From Apis mellifera (Eukaryota > Arthropoda > Insecta > Hymenoptera > Apidae), in assembly GCF_003254395.2 (NCBI RefSeq), contig NC_037646.1:10907381-10971380 (forward strand): a stretch of DNA of 64,000 nt. Direction: 5' to 3'. The notes beneath the pieces were generated by a model. That model did not search any database. It worked only from the letters and a program-made list of their open reading frames with translations, and was not told where the DNA came from. Positions 1-12,600 of this stretch are shown piece by piece; the stretch's first letter is position 1, and each line of letters starts with the position of its first letter. Position numbers and translations under genes: made by a program.

Positions 1-2202
1 TATAAGAAAGAAAAATAACATTATAAAATAACATTATAAAATAAAATTATAAAGTAAAATGTAATATAACGAAGTTGAAAAATTAAATGTATATGAATAA
101 TAATTGATATTGTTTTCGTATAATAACTTAATAATGTTATTTATAATATATATAATATATAATTAATATATAATTTATAATAAATTTTGATAAATTTAAT
201 AAAAATATATATCATATTAAAATATACATTGTATAATCAGTATATATATCTACACATAAAATAAATGAGGCATATATGTATATACACAAATAAATTTTTT
301 ATTTTGAAGCATCTGGCACAACATTGCTTTACAATGTGTAAAAGGAAATGTTGCGTCAGTATAAAAAAATACAGAAAACGATAAAATAAATTCCAAAGAT
401 TATATCAACTATTTTAAAATATTAAACTGAAAAATACAGTTCATATTTGCATTTTCATTTTCCGAATATTCACTGTAGAATACAATGTATATTATATATA
501 CATTGTTTTACAATTTCGGAAAGATATATAGTACGATGCATACATATTTTAATTTACAATACGATTGGATTACATAAGGGAAGTAATATATCAAAAGAAA
601 TCTATCATGTGTATATAGTATTTAAATAGAGAATACAAAAAAAAAGGCATCGATATAGATAAATGCAATAGTATCGATTTTGGCAGTATAATTTTCAGTA
701 TTCCAAATTAATCATCACTTAATCAATTATAATATTTATGTATTCATGAAACATTTAAAAATTTAATGTTATAGTTAAATATATAATAAATGCTTACTAA
801 TGAAAATAATTATATTCTTTATGTGAACATATCATTTTTTTGTTGCTCTCCTCTTTTCTTTAGAAAAAAAGAAAAAATATATATATATATATAATTTAAT
901 ATAAGTTTGCAATATATATCTTAAATATATCTATTTTGTTTTATTTATTTATTTTGTTTTAAAAATAAGATCTCTTATATTAGCTCATCCCATAAGTAAT
1001 ATTGCTTTGTTATTTTATAGAATATATTTTAATTTATATATATATATAGAAAGAAATCAATTAATTAAAATATATTTTAATTAATTGATTTCATTAAATT
1101 GATATTTTTAAAAAAAGCAAAAAAATCAGAAGATCAGATATTAACAATCATAAATCATTTTTAATATTGTATACTCTATACTCAAAAACAGATAACATAA
1201 TATACATGTAATTAAAAATATATAATTAATAAAAATAAATATAATAAATATTAATATTGGTTTTAGAAATTTTGATATAAAATTGACTGAAAAAAATTAA
1301 TATAATAGAAAAATTAATAATGAATTAATAATAAGTGTAAATGTTAATATTATACACTAATAATTAAAATAAAAAAACGAAATTATTTATAAGATGAGCT
1401 GATAATGCATGTTCTGATTGTTGTGTTTATAATTATGTTTATGACAATGATAATAAAAAATAAGAAAATCTATAAAAAACGTAAATGCAATTTAGAATGT
1501 ACATAAAATTGGTATTATCTACACGAATAAAATAATAATATCAAGAAAACTGCCAGGAACAACAATGCAATCTCAATAATAAACAAAGCTATTCTAAACT
1601 AAATTCCATTCATGCATATATCATAAATATATTTTCAATAAATAAACAATATCATCGTGAATAATTATGTTTTAAACTCTAATAATCATTCATGTTAATC
1701 ATTGTAAAACAAAGAATATTATTAATCAAATGAAAAAAATTCCTAATATTTTGAAAAGGATAACTTGGACTATATTAATATAATTTATTGATTTCATTGA
1801 ATATCGAGAAAATTATGAAATGAGAAGAACATCATAACATTCATTGTATATATGATATAAGATATTAAAAAAAAAAAAAAACAAAACAGTTACGATATTT
1901 TAATTTTTTTTCTTCTGCTAATATTTTTGAAAGAACTAAATAAGTTGATATTTAAATAAAAAATTATTAGAAATTTAAGCATTCGAAAGTAATATTTGAA
2001 CGGGAGAGGAGATATTTAAGCGAAAATGAATGTATGTTTTTCGATGCATTTATCGATGACGAGACAAGGCAGAGGAAATGCAGGATATCGAAGATTTTTA
2101 TGGTTTATGTGCATACTTTTCTAAATAGTATTTCCTTTGTCAAGAAAGGCTAGAAAAGTAAAAGCATAAATCCCCTCTTCTCTGTCTGTCTATTTGTTTG
2201 TT
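1..2202. other. AT-rich flank without recognisable gene
   Basis: Very AT-rich sequence with runs of A/T and TA repeats. No reading frame has protein-like composition; the longest frame (about 447-629) is a random AT-rich frame. The right part is probably the 3' UTR and downstream flank of the F-box gene that ends at 2203 on the minus strand. It contains a perfect 40-bp palindrome at 1053-1092, listed separately. Confidence 0.6.
1053..1092. repeat. perfect 40-bp palindrome
   Basis: The left 20 bases, GAAATCAATTAATTAAAATA, are exactly reverse-complementary to the right 20, with no spacer. The match stops at both outer edges (A on both sides). The core is rich in TTAATTAA/CAATTA homeodomain-type words. 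It could be a cruciform-forming palindrome, a dimeric homeodomain target or a chance AT-rich palindrome; the perfect 20-base arms are the notable point. Confidence 0.85.
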
Positions 2203-5200
2203 TCATAGAGAAAAAAATTTGAGGAAAGTCTGCGGAGGAATCGGAACATGAAGAGACGCTCTATCAACGTCTGCCAATTTTTCTTGAAAGGCTGGATCTT
2301 GGTCAGCGATACAGGGATGCCCGAGTGATCGCCAAAATAAGCAACGGCAATTGCGGCATAATTGAATTATCTCTGCATATTCTTCTCGCAAACCAAATGA
2401 TCTGTAAGATATTTATGTCGATTTATTTTGTCGATTATTAGCAACAGACAACATTAATATAAACATATAAATAAGATAAGATGAGAAAAATGAATGTTCA
2501 TTTAAAAAAATTACGTATAATCTATGTATAATCTACCTTCGTGCGATAGTAAATATAGTTTTCCAGTCTTTTCCTGGATTATGTTGTCTTGTAGAAGCTA
2601 TTTGCTGGGGCGTGAAATGGTACTGAGCAAGTTCCCGCCAGATTCTTTGTTCTTGCGCAAGAATAGCTAGATGTTCGCAAGCCTCTGAAGATGCTTCAAT
2701 ATCTCGTGGATCACTTAATCGAAGGAGAACTTCTCGACGGCATTCTGCGGGTAAATCTGACCATTGCGGTTGTTGTTTCTCATCCGGCTAAAATCAAAAA
2801 AATAAGAAGGATCATGCAATAACTCATTTCATTTTATTATACGCTTTTTTATACCTGTGTTATAGTGATGGACGAAGCAATTTGTAATATTCTCTCTAAA
2901 GCAGCTTTATGTTTCTCCCATAATACTACAGAGCCTAAGGGTCTGCCACCCCAACAACAACTAGCGCTGAAAGCTCGTACTCTTTCGATCAAACGACGAA
3001 GTTTTCCAGTTTGTTGCTGTGATAACGATACTGTCAAGCATATCGTTATATAAGAACACGTGTCAAAAAAATATATGAGAAAGTAATTCGTTTAATATTT
3101 AAAATCTCATTACCTTCCAAAGCAACTTCTTCCAACATATTAAAGAGGACTCGTTGAGCACATCCGCTAAGACCACCCATTCTGTGACTGACCAAAAGAT
3201 CCAATAGTCGCACAATGTAATTGAATCGCCGGCAATCATGTACCGCGGATAAAAAGTCCAGCCGTTTCAGAGCATCGCTTAAACCGTTGAAACCAGCGAT
3301 CTACGAATTTAAAGAGATACGCGTCGCGATCGTTTCTCTTTTCTCCATTTCTGAATATGCATGCATCAGATATAGCCCGCGCCCGCCATTCAACCTTAAC
3401 AATTATATGTATATTTGCAATCAAACAGAAGAAAAAAACCAATCGATAATAATATTTTTCTTTCTTCCTCTCTTACTTTCCCTTTTTTTTTTTTTTCGAT
3501 TTTGCTTCTTCTTATTCTCTCATTTCAATTTCAATTTTTATTCGTTCTTTCTCTTTGTCCTTTCTCTCTTTTTTCCTTGTTCTCTTTCCTTTTCTCTTTT
3601 TTTTCCTTTTTTTTTCTTTTAACTTTCTTTTTTAACGAACCAATCCCATTTCTTTCCTCTTTCACGAGACTAAGGTTAAATATAAGCACGGATGGAACAA
3701 GTCACTCACCTCGCGGGTGCATTTCAGCGTGATGCGGCAATGCGGTTGGACGGCGTTTTCTAAAATTATATGAAAATGCTTTAGAAAAAAAAGTTAGCCT
3801 TAGAGAAATGTAAATAATGATTTGTATATTTTTCACTTTCAAAATTTTTAAATCGATGTTTTTAGAAAATGATTTTTTAGAAACTTTTAATCATAAATGA
3901 CATATATTAAAAGAGAAAGAAAATATTGAAAAAATACAAATCGATGACAAATCATTTCGATTACTTTCACAAATATTTTAAGTATTTACCTTTCTTTTTA
4001 TCCTTCTCTTTTTTGTCAAGCGCATCTTTATCGCCGCTGCAAAAGAAAAGAAAATAATAATATTATTTCTTTATTCTCTATATTGTAAAATTATTTAAAA
4101 ATGAGATTTTTGAAAACCGAATATATTTATTTATTTGTAGCATATAAATATATTATTGTAGCATATTATTATTATTCATGTATATCATCACATCAATGAA
4201 ATATGGAAAAATGAATAAATTTATATGATCCATTCAAGTATATAATGCATAGCCAGTCTTTATATAATTAATACTTTGCAATATCATTTTTTAATATCAT
4301 TTAGAATTCTAGAATTTAGCACTATTTTTTTTAAATCTTTTGAGATATTAAAAAATTAGTGCTCATCAAAGACACGATATTTTCAAAGAATAATTTTATT
4401 ATACATGATAATTGTTTTTATTTTTTTAATTTTTAAACTAAAATTCATATTATTGCATTTTTAAATCCATTTTTACAATTAATTTTCACAAAAGTTAAAT
4501 AATAATCAAACAAATAAAATATAATTATTTGAATTTTATGTTTTTTTCTTAATTACTTATTAAAAAAAAAAACAAAATTATTTAAATAGTATATTGAATA
4601 GTTTTCAAGTTATTTTTATTTAGAATAAAACTTAAAATAAAAAAATGACAATAACATAATTTAGAGCTTAAAGAAATAAATATTATTTGCCACTTGAATA
4701 TATTATATTTTTATAAATTCATACCAATACCAACCACCAGTTAAAACAAGAATGCATAAATTAATAATACATACTTACACTTGTTTAATTCTAGAAAAAG
4801 AATTTCAATTTTATTCCAGCAATCTTGAGTGAAATCTCAATTTGAAATCTGTTTATCTGAATTTACTTTCTTAATTTTCTTCATCTCATCTAATTCAGAT
4901 TTTTTTTTTTTTTTGCATTAATTAAATATACATGACTATAGCGAAATGAAAATCGCTACAAATATGTTCCGATTTCAATAAAGAAACAGTTTCATCCGAA
5001 TTATTAGTTGACAATAAAAATAATGCTGGAATTCGCAAGAAAAAAAATCGTTTTTCTTTAAGTTTGATTAAATATTTTTTTAACCAACTATATAATAATA
5101 CATTATATATATGTATATATAGAAACAAATAAATTCGGTAAAATGCTTAAATCGTCGAATTGCAACGACATATAACCATCGAGAGAGACCTTGTAGTAAT

Positions 5201-7261
5201 ATGCTTATATGACACGGGGGGAGAAACCCCGCGCCAATAATCCGTAACATTATATAACTATCGGTAATATTGTATTTGCGTGAAACGAATCGCGTAGTAG
5301 CTAGACGCGCATGCGATCGGTACTATGCTGTTGCTATTGTACGAGATCTGAACTGTCGAATGAATAATTTATCCAGAGATATAATAAAATTACAAAATTA
5401 ATTTGATAAAAAAGAAATATTTTGATTATTATCGAATATCGACAATATTAAAAATATCATTGCAACATTAACTCTACTGTTGATTGACAGAACAATTTAC
5501 AATCAAATAACATCTCTGGATGAATGTTTATGTATACTATTGTGTTTATGGTATGTGCATATACATATATGCACGCGATATCTACGTAAGAAGTTATAAA
5601 TTCTTTTAGTAATTATTTTATATTAATCGTTTACACTTCAATAAGTTTGTTGCTATGTAATTATACATATACGATGTTATTAAAAAATTCAAATTATAGA
5701 AAATCGAATAATTTAACATTAAGTTATGCAAATTTTTTTTTTTTTGTTATCTTTCGACTTACAAATATATTTTAAGTTGATAATCGACAATATATTCATA
5801 AATATAATGATATTCACTAAGGAGCAACATATTGTTGCAATATATGATGATGTGAAAGATTTGCAAAATTGGTTCAGGTCATGTTAGGTAGGTCATGACC
5901 TACTTCAACACAAGTATAGTTCGGTTGACCTAATATATTCCTTTTATCATTTGATAATTTCTTTGTTCAAAAATAATATACAACACAAATATGATTAGAG
6001 AAGCTAGAAAAATTTTAATAGAGTAAATTTTTATTGATAACATACTTAATAATATATTTTGTGGTAAAAAGTCAAAATCTTATATACTGTCATTAGTCAT
6101 AAATGTTGTCTTATGACTAATGCAAACGATATAAGAAGGGGATTGTTTCTTTTGCGAAGCGCGCGAAAGCGTGACTATGCACACTATAATTCCTTCTCTT
6201 TCCCCTTTGTCTCTTTTTACTATACTTTTTCACTCTTTACTATACTTCAGTATTATTTTTCACGGTCTCATAATGTTAGAACTTAACTTATGAACGAATG
6301 TGAAAATGCATCCAAACTCATTATGTGTATCAAGTTGAAAGAGAAATATAAAGAGAATGCACGCATATACATATATTAAATGCGCACGCAATGCATACAT
6401 AGACATATTCGTGCATATATATTCACATATATATTTTTGCGTACATGGTATAGTGAATAAGCAATGCATATATCTACATATATGTAGTGTATACGCAAGT
6501 ATGTATTCTTAAGAAAAAATTCAATGATTTCTTGCGGTAAAGAATCAAAATAACAAAAGAATATATTCGAAATTATATATATATTTAATTTTTTTTCTTT
6601 TTTCTTACAAAAAAAACTTATTGTTTTAAAATAAAATAAAAATACATAAGAGATCACAGAAAAGGATATTTTTAATATTATATTTGTACAAATATAAAAT
6701 GAAAAAAACAATTTAAAGATTTTTCTAAGGAGTTAAAAGATTTATTTTTATATTTTTTTATATTCATTTAATATTAAATAATTAACCATGATATATATAG
6801 AAGAACATTTAAAAATCTGTTGAGTTTTAGTAATTATAAAGCATATACAATAATTATTCGATACAATATAGAAATTTCTTAAAAATGATTGCTATTCTTT
6901 ATTTTATTTATATTAATCTAATATTAGATTTAATTTTAATCTAATGATATATGACATGTACAATAATAAAATTTGCAATAGTAAACAAATCAGTAACTGT
7001 CACTTGATCAATGTAACAGCTGTGAGACAAAATATACGAAAATGATTAGTTATTTGTATATACTGTCATTTAAAAACAAAGAATACCATTGGGAATGTAA
7101 AAAGAGAGAAAAGAACAAGTCAGTAATGGCACTGCTTACCGAAGCAAGAGAGAAAGTGTTTTATTGTTGGCGCACTCGAGGATTTTTTTCTTTTCCCAAC
7201 CTTCGACAGTTTTCACCCATTCTTCACCAGGACTGCGCCAATCCTTTGATATGAACGGCAT
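2203..7261 (-). CDS. FBXO32: F-box only protein 25/32 (atrogin-1/MAFbx-like)
   Basis: Substrate-recognition subunit of an SCF (SKP1-cullin-F-box) ubiquitin ligase; vertebrate FBXO32 drives muscle protein turnover. Coding exons in transcript order: 7261-7140, 4036-3990, 3759-3710, 3300-3114, 3030-2855, 2787-2537, 2401-2203. All phases close, giving 343 residues against about 355 in vertebrates. The N-terminus MPFISKDWRSPGEEWVKT matches the family start. RRFNYIVRLLDLL and MGGLSGCAQ lie in the middle. The F-box is at about 205-245 (SDLPAECRREVLLRLSDPRD), and the C-terminus has QLCRNCRCLFW, a GHPC cysteine cluster and a PQTFLKFF end. The protein lacks most of the linker vertebrates have after residue 40, so a small exon in the 3.1-kb first intron could have been missed. 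That intron carries a nuclear-receptor half-site cluster (5876-5941) and a dyad (6091-6122). FBXO25 and FBXO32 are not separable here. Confidence 0.9.
3440..3660. repeat. polypyrimidine tract in F-box gene intron
   Basis: A stretch made almost only of T and C on the plus strand (a purine tract in the F-box transcript), inside the intron between exons 3300-3114 and 3759-3710. The long frames here encode runs of Phe, Leu and Ser and are artefacts of the composition. Confidence 0.8.
5876..5941. promoter_or_regulatory. cluster of four AGGTCA nuclear-receptor half-sites
   Basis: AGGTCA at 5876-5881, AGGTCA at 5890-5895 abutting TGACCT at 5896-5901 (inside the perfect palindrome GTAGGTCATGACCTAC), and TGACCT at 5936-5941. 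AGGTCA is the canonical half-site of nuclear receptors such as EcR/USP, HNF4, ERR and FTZ-F1. It lies in the first intron of the F-box gene, about 1.3 kb downstream of its start codon. Function is inferred from motif density only. Confidence 0.5.
6091..6122. repeat. perfect 12-bp inverted repeat with 8-nt loop
   Basis: CATTAGTCATAA and TTATGACTAATG are exact reverse complements separated by eight bases. Each arm holds a TTAGTCAT/ATGACTAA word, close to the AP-1/bZIP consensus TGA(C/G)TCA. Pairing does not extend beyond the arms, so a microRNA precursor is unlikely; a bZIP dyad or chance hairpin is more likely. It sits in the first intron of the F-box gene. Confidence 0.6.
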
Positions 7262-7784
7262 CGTCTGTAAGATAATCACACCGAAACCGTTGTTCTACTT
7301 GTGTATGCAAACTGCGAACGATTCTTCGACTAATGCTAAAAAATATTACGGAACACACTTCACTGTATCACGGACGCTCAATGTTTGCTCGTAATACACC
7401 TCGGTCTGTTCGGTTTACTTCGCGGCTGCGATCGACCGCGCATGGCTTTGTTTTACTGACGTCACTCTCATATCAGCTGTGCAACTGACGAACTTGTGGA
7501 CTCTCAATACTTTCCATATATATTCCGCCATTTTAATATTTATATCTCACGCATGCGCGATTAAATTTGATTCAAAAAATACGATATTCGGATGTTCAAT
7601 TCAAAAGATATTATATATTTATGCATTTCAATTTTATTTACAATACGATTTTTTTTTATTTAAATTATATTTTATAAATTAAAAATCAATTTTGTGTTTT
7701 AATTATTAATAAAATTATACAAAATATATCAACGAATATGTTTTGATTATAAAGAAAATATATACAAATACATTCAAATCATTT
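7262..7784. promoter_or_regulatory. promoter region of the F-box gene and TSR3 3' flank
   Basis: A locally GC-richer stretch upstream of the minus-strand F-box start. It contains a full palindromic CRE, TGACGTCA, at 7457-7464 and a GCATGCGC NRF1/Ewg-type site at 7551-7558. The part near 7560-7784 is AT-rich and is presumably the 3' UTR of TSR3, whose stop is at 7785-7787. No TATA box was obvious. Confidence 0.55.
7457..7464. promoter_or_regulatory. palindromic CRE (TGACGTCA)
   Basis: Exact CREB/ATF consensus about 200 bp upstream of the F-box start codon and close to the likely transcription start. Regulation by CREB/ATF is inferred from the motif alone. Confidence 0.5.
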
Positions 7785-8871
7785 TTATGTTATATTTATA
7801 TTTTTTATTTGTTCATCTATTTCAGAAATAATATTTATGGATACCGATTCTTCTTTTTCTTCTTCCGTTTCTGAATCTGAAATAGCTGGTGGAAAATCTG
7901 AAATAGCTATTAAATAAATATAAATTTAAACCTTGGCAATAATTTATAATGATAATTTGATAATGATAATCATGATTTATCAAATTATATTAATTAATAT
8001 AAAGAAATATTAAATTAATAGTTTAAAAAATAATATAATAATTACCATGTCTATTTAATTTTTCTTCTCTTGCATCAACGAGAAATTTTTCTTGCGCAGA
8101 TATAATCTCTTCTGCATTTGTACAAAGTGAATATGTTTTTAACAATTCGTCGTTCAATTCTAAAAATGAGTGACCCCAAGAAAATTTTCCGAGATAAAAT
8201 TTTGCTTCTTCAGGAAAACCTGTTATAATTAAAGTAGCAGCTATGGCTTCTACACAACTTAATTGACAAGGTTTTCCATAATTTATTGGATTTGCAGCAA
8301 CTAGAAATGGTAAAAGACGCGGATTGGAAGTTCTCATTCTACTAAATGGAGTATCGTCCAAACGTGCCCAACTACAATCGACGACTGCACAACCATAATC
8401 TTTTATAATATCACGATCTGTTGGACTCACACACTACGATATGAAATTTCAATTTATTATATTGAAAATTAATTTATTTTCTATTGCATCAAAATATACC
8501 ATACCTTTTGACCAATAGGTGTAAGAACTAATCCTGAAAATCGAGCTCCTAACCTTAATATTTTTACTAAGCCATGTCTAACTAATTTTTTACCGGAACA
8601 TTTTTTAGGATCGCAATGTTCGAGATCCCACATAGCAACGGGAAAAGAGGGGGACCACACATTTTCTTCTTGTTCTAAAAATTAAAATAATCGAATCTGT
8701 TTCAGATTTTTTAAAAATATTTATACAATTAAATACTCCTTTCTAACCTGATACTTCATCTTCTTTATCGGATTTATCTCTTTCTTGACGATATTTTTCT
8801 TCTTTTCCAACAACATGTCGTGGTCGTCTTGTTAGTATTCGTTTTCTGTTTTTCTTTCCGTGAGATGACAT
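7785..8871 (-). CDS. TSR3: TSR3, 18S rRNA aminocarboxypropyltransferase
   Basis: TSR3 transfers the 3-amino-3-carboxypropyl group of S-adenosylmethionine to N1-methylpseudouridine in the P-site loop of 18S rRNA, a late cytoplasmic step of 40S maturation. Four exons (8871-8748, 8674-8505, 8433-8046, 7906-7785) with closing phases give 267 residues. Family hallmarks: a basic N-terminus, then VAMWDLEHCDPKKCSGKKL, LSPIGQK-like LTPIGQK, GCAVVDCSWARLDDTPF, RLLPFLVAANPINYGKP and LSCVEAIAATL, and a GHSFLELN segment. The C-terminal exon is acidic (runs of Glu before the last 15 residues), as is common in eukaryotic TSR3. Its start is about 800 bp from that of the ITPRID-like gene, in divergent orientation. 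Confidence 0.95.
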
Positions 8872-9652
8872 TTATGAGATAACATAAACTTCAAATTGTT
8901 TCGTAAAAATATATATGAGCATGAACTATTCCTTTCAATTTGAAGGTTACTTAACTCAATATGTATATAAACGTAATAATAACTGTATGTTATAAACCAC
9001 GTGTATTCGTATAAATGAATTTATATTCAAATAATATATATTTATTACAATGTATATATCTATTATAACACAATAATGTTATATTGTATAAATCTTTCTA
9101 ATTATGAGCATTAATTATTTTTCAAAACATAATTTTTTATAAGATGCTTTATCTATTTTATCAATATATTTATGTAAAATTGCAATCAAATATTACAATA
9201 TTATTTATGTGAATTAAATTTATATATAATTGTTATTTAATAATAATATAAAAGAAAATCTTAATAGAAGCATTAAAATATAATAATTCATATATGTTAA
9301 GATTTGTAAAAGTACCACTGCATTAGACGGCACTGATATACTGTTAGAGTGGGTAACAAGTGGCTGTTCTGTTCTCAATCGCTCCGCGGAACACAAATTG
9401 TTCAGTGAATAGGGATTCTTTAAACATGTGTTTAAAGACGATTTAATCAGAAGAGAATGTTTTGTTCATACTTATATTATTCTTAAATTAAAGGTAAGTG
9501 ATAATTTATATTATTTTACATATTAGTTTTTATATTTTATATTTTATCAGTTCACATTATTAAAATTATTATTTCGCAATGATATATAAAAACATTGACT
9601 GGTTAATGCGTATTTGTGTAATTGAATATTTTTAGCTTTACTGATATTAATA
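8872..9652. promoter_or_regulatory. divergent promoter between TSR3 and ITPRID-like gene
   Basis: Contains a CACGTG E-box at 8998-9003, about 130 bp upstream of the TSR3 start codon. A likely non-coding first exon of the ITPRID-like gene ends at 9493 (AAAG before GTAAGTG). A second exon begins at 9636 after TTTTTAG and carries the start codon. The rest is AT-rich. Confidence 0.5.
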
Positions 9653-12600
9653 ATGTTTATATCGTTCATGCCGCTTAAAAGACATGGATTCAGGTACATT
9701 TTATTGAGATAAATATATTGTTTCTTATTTTATAACGTTTTTGCGTATATATATCGTATCTAAATATTTAAATTATTATTAATTGTTTTAAATTTTTTTA
9801 AATATTTATTACGTAACATATGGATATTACGAATTTTTTTATAAATATATAACAAATTTATATACGATATACATTTTACGATAGTATATTAATTTATAAA
9901 TTATAGCGAATCAATTTATTTTAAATAATATTATAATTTATAAATTTTTTAATAATATCATAACTTATATTTTCTTTCTTTACAAGAAAATACAAGAAAA
10001 GAAACAATTATAAAAGTAACAGATTGGTTACGTGGAATTTGGGAAATGAGACGTCAAACTGGTCCTGTACAACAATGGTTAGATTCAATACCATCACCTA
10101 TAAAATCTAATTTTTCAATAAAAAATGAAAACCAACGAGAATCAAATAAAAAATCTAATGTTTCATTGATACCAAGTGAACCTAAGGATATTCCATATCC
10201 TACAGGAACAAAACAATTAACCATGACTAAGTCTGCACCTATCAATGTTCCTAATACATCAATTAATACAACAAGATTACCTAGGTATTAAAACACAAAT
10301 AAGAAATATACAATAATCATTAGTTTCATTATTATTTATATCTTTATGTTTTATATAGTTCATTGCCTCATAAATTGGTTCGAGATCCAAGTTTACAATC
10401 TGACAGCAGTCACTGTAGTAGTGTGGAAAGCTTATTAGAATTAAGAAAAGCAGATCCAGAAGCAATTTTACTTGGTCTTGGATTTGGTGGTTGTTCAAAT
10501 AGTCCACAAGAAAATGGTTCCTTTTCTCGCATACCAAAAAGATTTTTACAGCCATCAAAGTTAAAAGGCATAGCTATTAATGATTTCATGAAGCAGCAAC
10601 AAGAAACTAGTGAATCTTTTGATTCAGTATCTTTAGGATATAGAGGTTTGACAGGTAAGATACATGCAAAAAATTAATGTATATAGGCAAAAATATGATA
10701 GAATTATAAAATAGAAATATATATAAATTACAATTTAAAAGTTATTATACTTAATGTGGAACAATTAAAATTAAAATACATCAAATAAATTTTATAGATA
10801 AATTATTATAAGTTAAAAAAATAAATTTATGTTACACAAATAGTAATGTTATAGGAAGCGATGACACATTATCTGTGTCTAAACTTTGTCCACATCGCAG
10901 ACATTCTGGACCAATTAATTTTGTAAGTCTTGTGACAATTAGGTTTTTTCTGAATTTTTCATGATTCTAAAATAATTTTTATTTGAAAGATTTATATTTC
11001 AATTTTGTTTTAATTGTTTTCTTGATGTGCTTAAATATCTATGCTTATAGATTTTTAAATGTTTGTTTTATAATGATAAATAACAAATAAATAGAAAATG
11101 CATGAAATAGTTATTTTGCCCATGTGAAAGTATTTAATGCCTGAAATAAATTATTTGTTTTGTATCATAGGTAATTATAATTATTTATTTAGATTACAAG
11201 ACATTAAAATTAAATAAAATAAATTAATCATTAATTGTTTTTTGTAGTATCTTTAGTCATAAAAATAAAATTGCATAGTTTTTCTAAGTTGCATATTATA
11301 TATATTTTTATAAATTGTTATCGCTTCTTGTTTACAGACAATTTTAATGTTATACTATATTTATTTATTGTTAGTATATAATAATAATATTTAATTGCTA
11401 AGGAATGTGAAATTATTTTTCTTTTTATCTAAAAGGTTCACCATACGTAGCACCATCAGAAATCGTACAGAAAATTATGCAACGTTTACGAGAACACGAA
11501 AGTCACGAACATGATCCATATGCAATGTACAATTCGTACGAGCAATATAGCCCATTGCATTGTGGTGGTACACTTTCTGTACTGTCCCCTGACAGTAGAC
11601 AATTTTTGGAACAACCACGTTCCAAAAGTCCAGACATGCGTAACAAACGTATGATTATAGGTAAAATTGGTTTCATTTGTTTCTTTTATTAATTGTTTTT
11701 TTAACTACATATGTATATATTACATATTATATTATTGAAAAATATACTAATGAATACTGAACATATATTTATAGGACAAAAATCATTTGCATTTGGGCAT
11801 GATGGTGATTTAATTGAAATTGATTCTTCTAATCCAAAAAGATCATTTGAAGATACTCTAGACAGTGACACTAACGTTATGGAGAATTTAGAAGCGAAAT
11901 CTAGTGATTTAATAAATAACGATATTAAAGTATTTAAACAAACGACTCTTCAGAAAATAGAAAAAATATTACCAAAAAGTTTATATTTTAATGATGATAA
12001 AGAATTTAATAACACCGACTTTAATTTATTGAAAACGAAAACATTAAAAGAAAATATAAATGAACAAAATTTAGATAAAAATATTAATTGCAAAGACGAT
12101 ATTTCTTTAAACACAATTTCACATAATATATTTGATATTCGAAGAGCTAGTGATGGATTTTGTAACATGAAAGATGGAAAGATTTTATCGGAAATAAATA
12201 AACGAAGACATAGCGACGGTTTTATGCAAACTTCTAAGCAGAATGATGATAGTATATTAACTCGAAGAAGAAAAACTTTGAAGCGACAGACTAGAATAAA
12301 TGATATAGATGATATAAACTATTGTGATTTAAATATCTGTGAATCTGATACAGCACAATGCAAAGAATGTAACTTGAATGATGATGACAAGCAAAAAAAC
12401 ATTTCTATGAAATTAATTCAGAATGATGATAAAAAGATAGAATTAAAAAGTGGAACCAAAAATTATGATATAATTAAATATTCACAAACATTTTGTGAAG
12501 AAACACATAATTGTATAAAATCAACTAATTCAAGTAAAGAAAAACAAGGTAATAATAGCGAATATTGTATTGAAGAATCTCAGTCCATAGAACAAATATG

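Noticed and set aside
3221..3732. Long plus-strand frames rich in Phe, Leu and Ser
   Set aside because: They run through a polypyrimidine tract in the antisense F-box intron and overlap its exon; the composition alone explains them.
4922..5128. Possible extra exon of the F-box gene
   Set aside because: An acceptor-like site exists, but the tested phases give stop codons and exon 1 already joins in frame to 4036-3990.
6376..6711. 111-codon minus-strand frame rich in Phe, Ile and Tyr
   Set aside because: AT-rich intronic sequence with no splice-phase link to the F-box exons.
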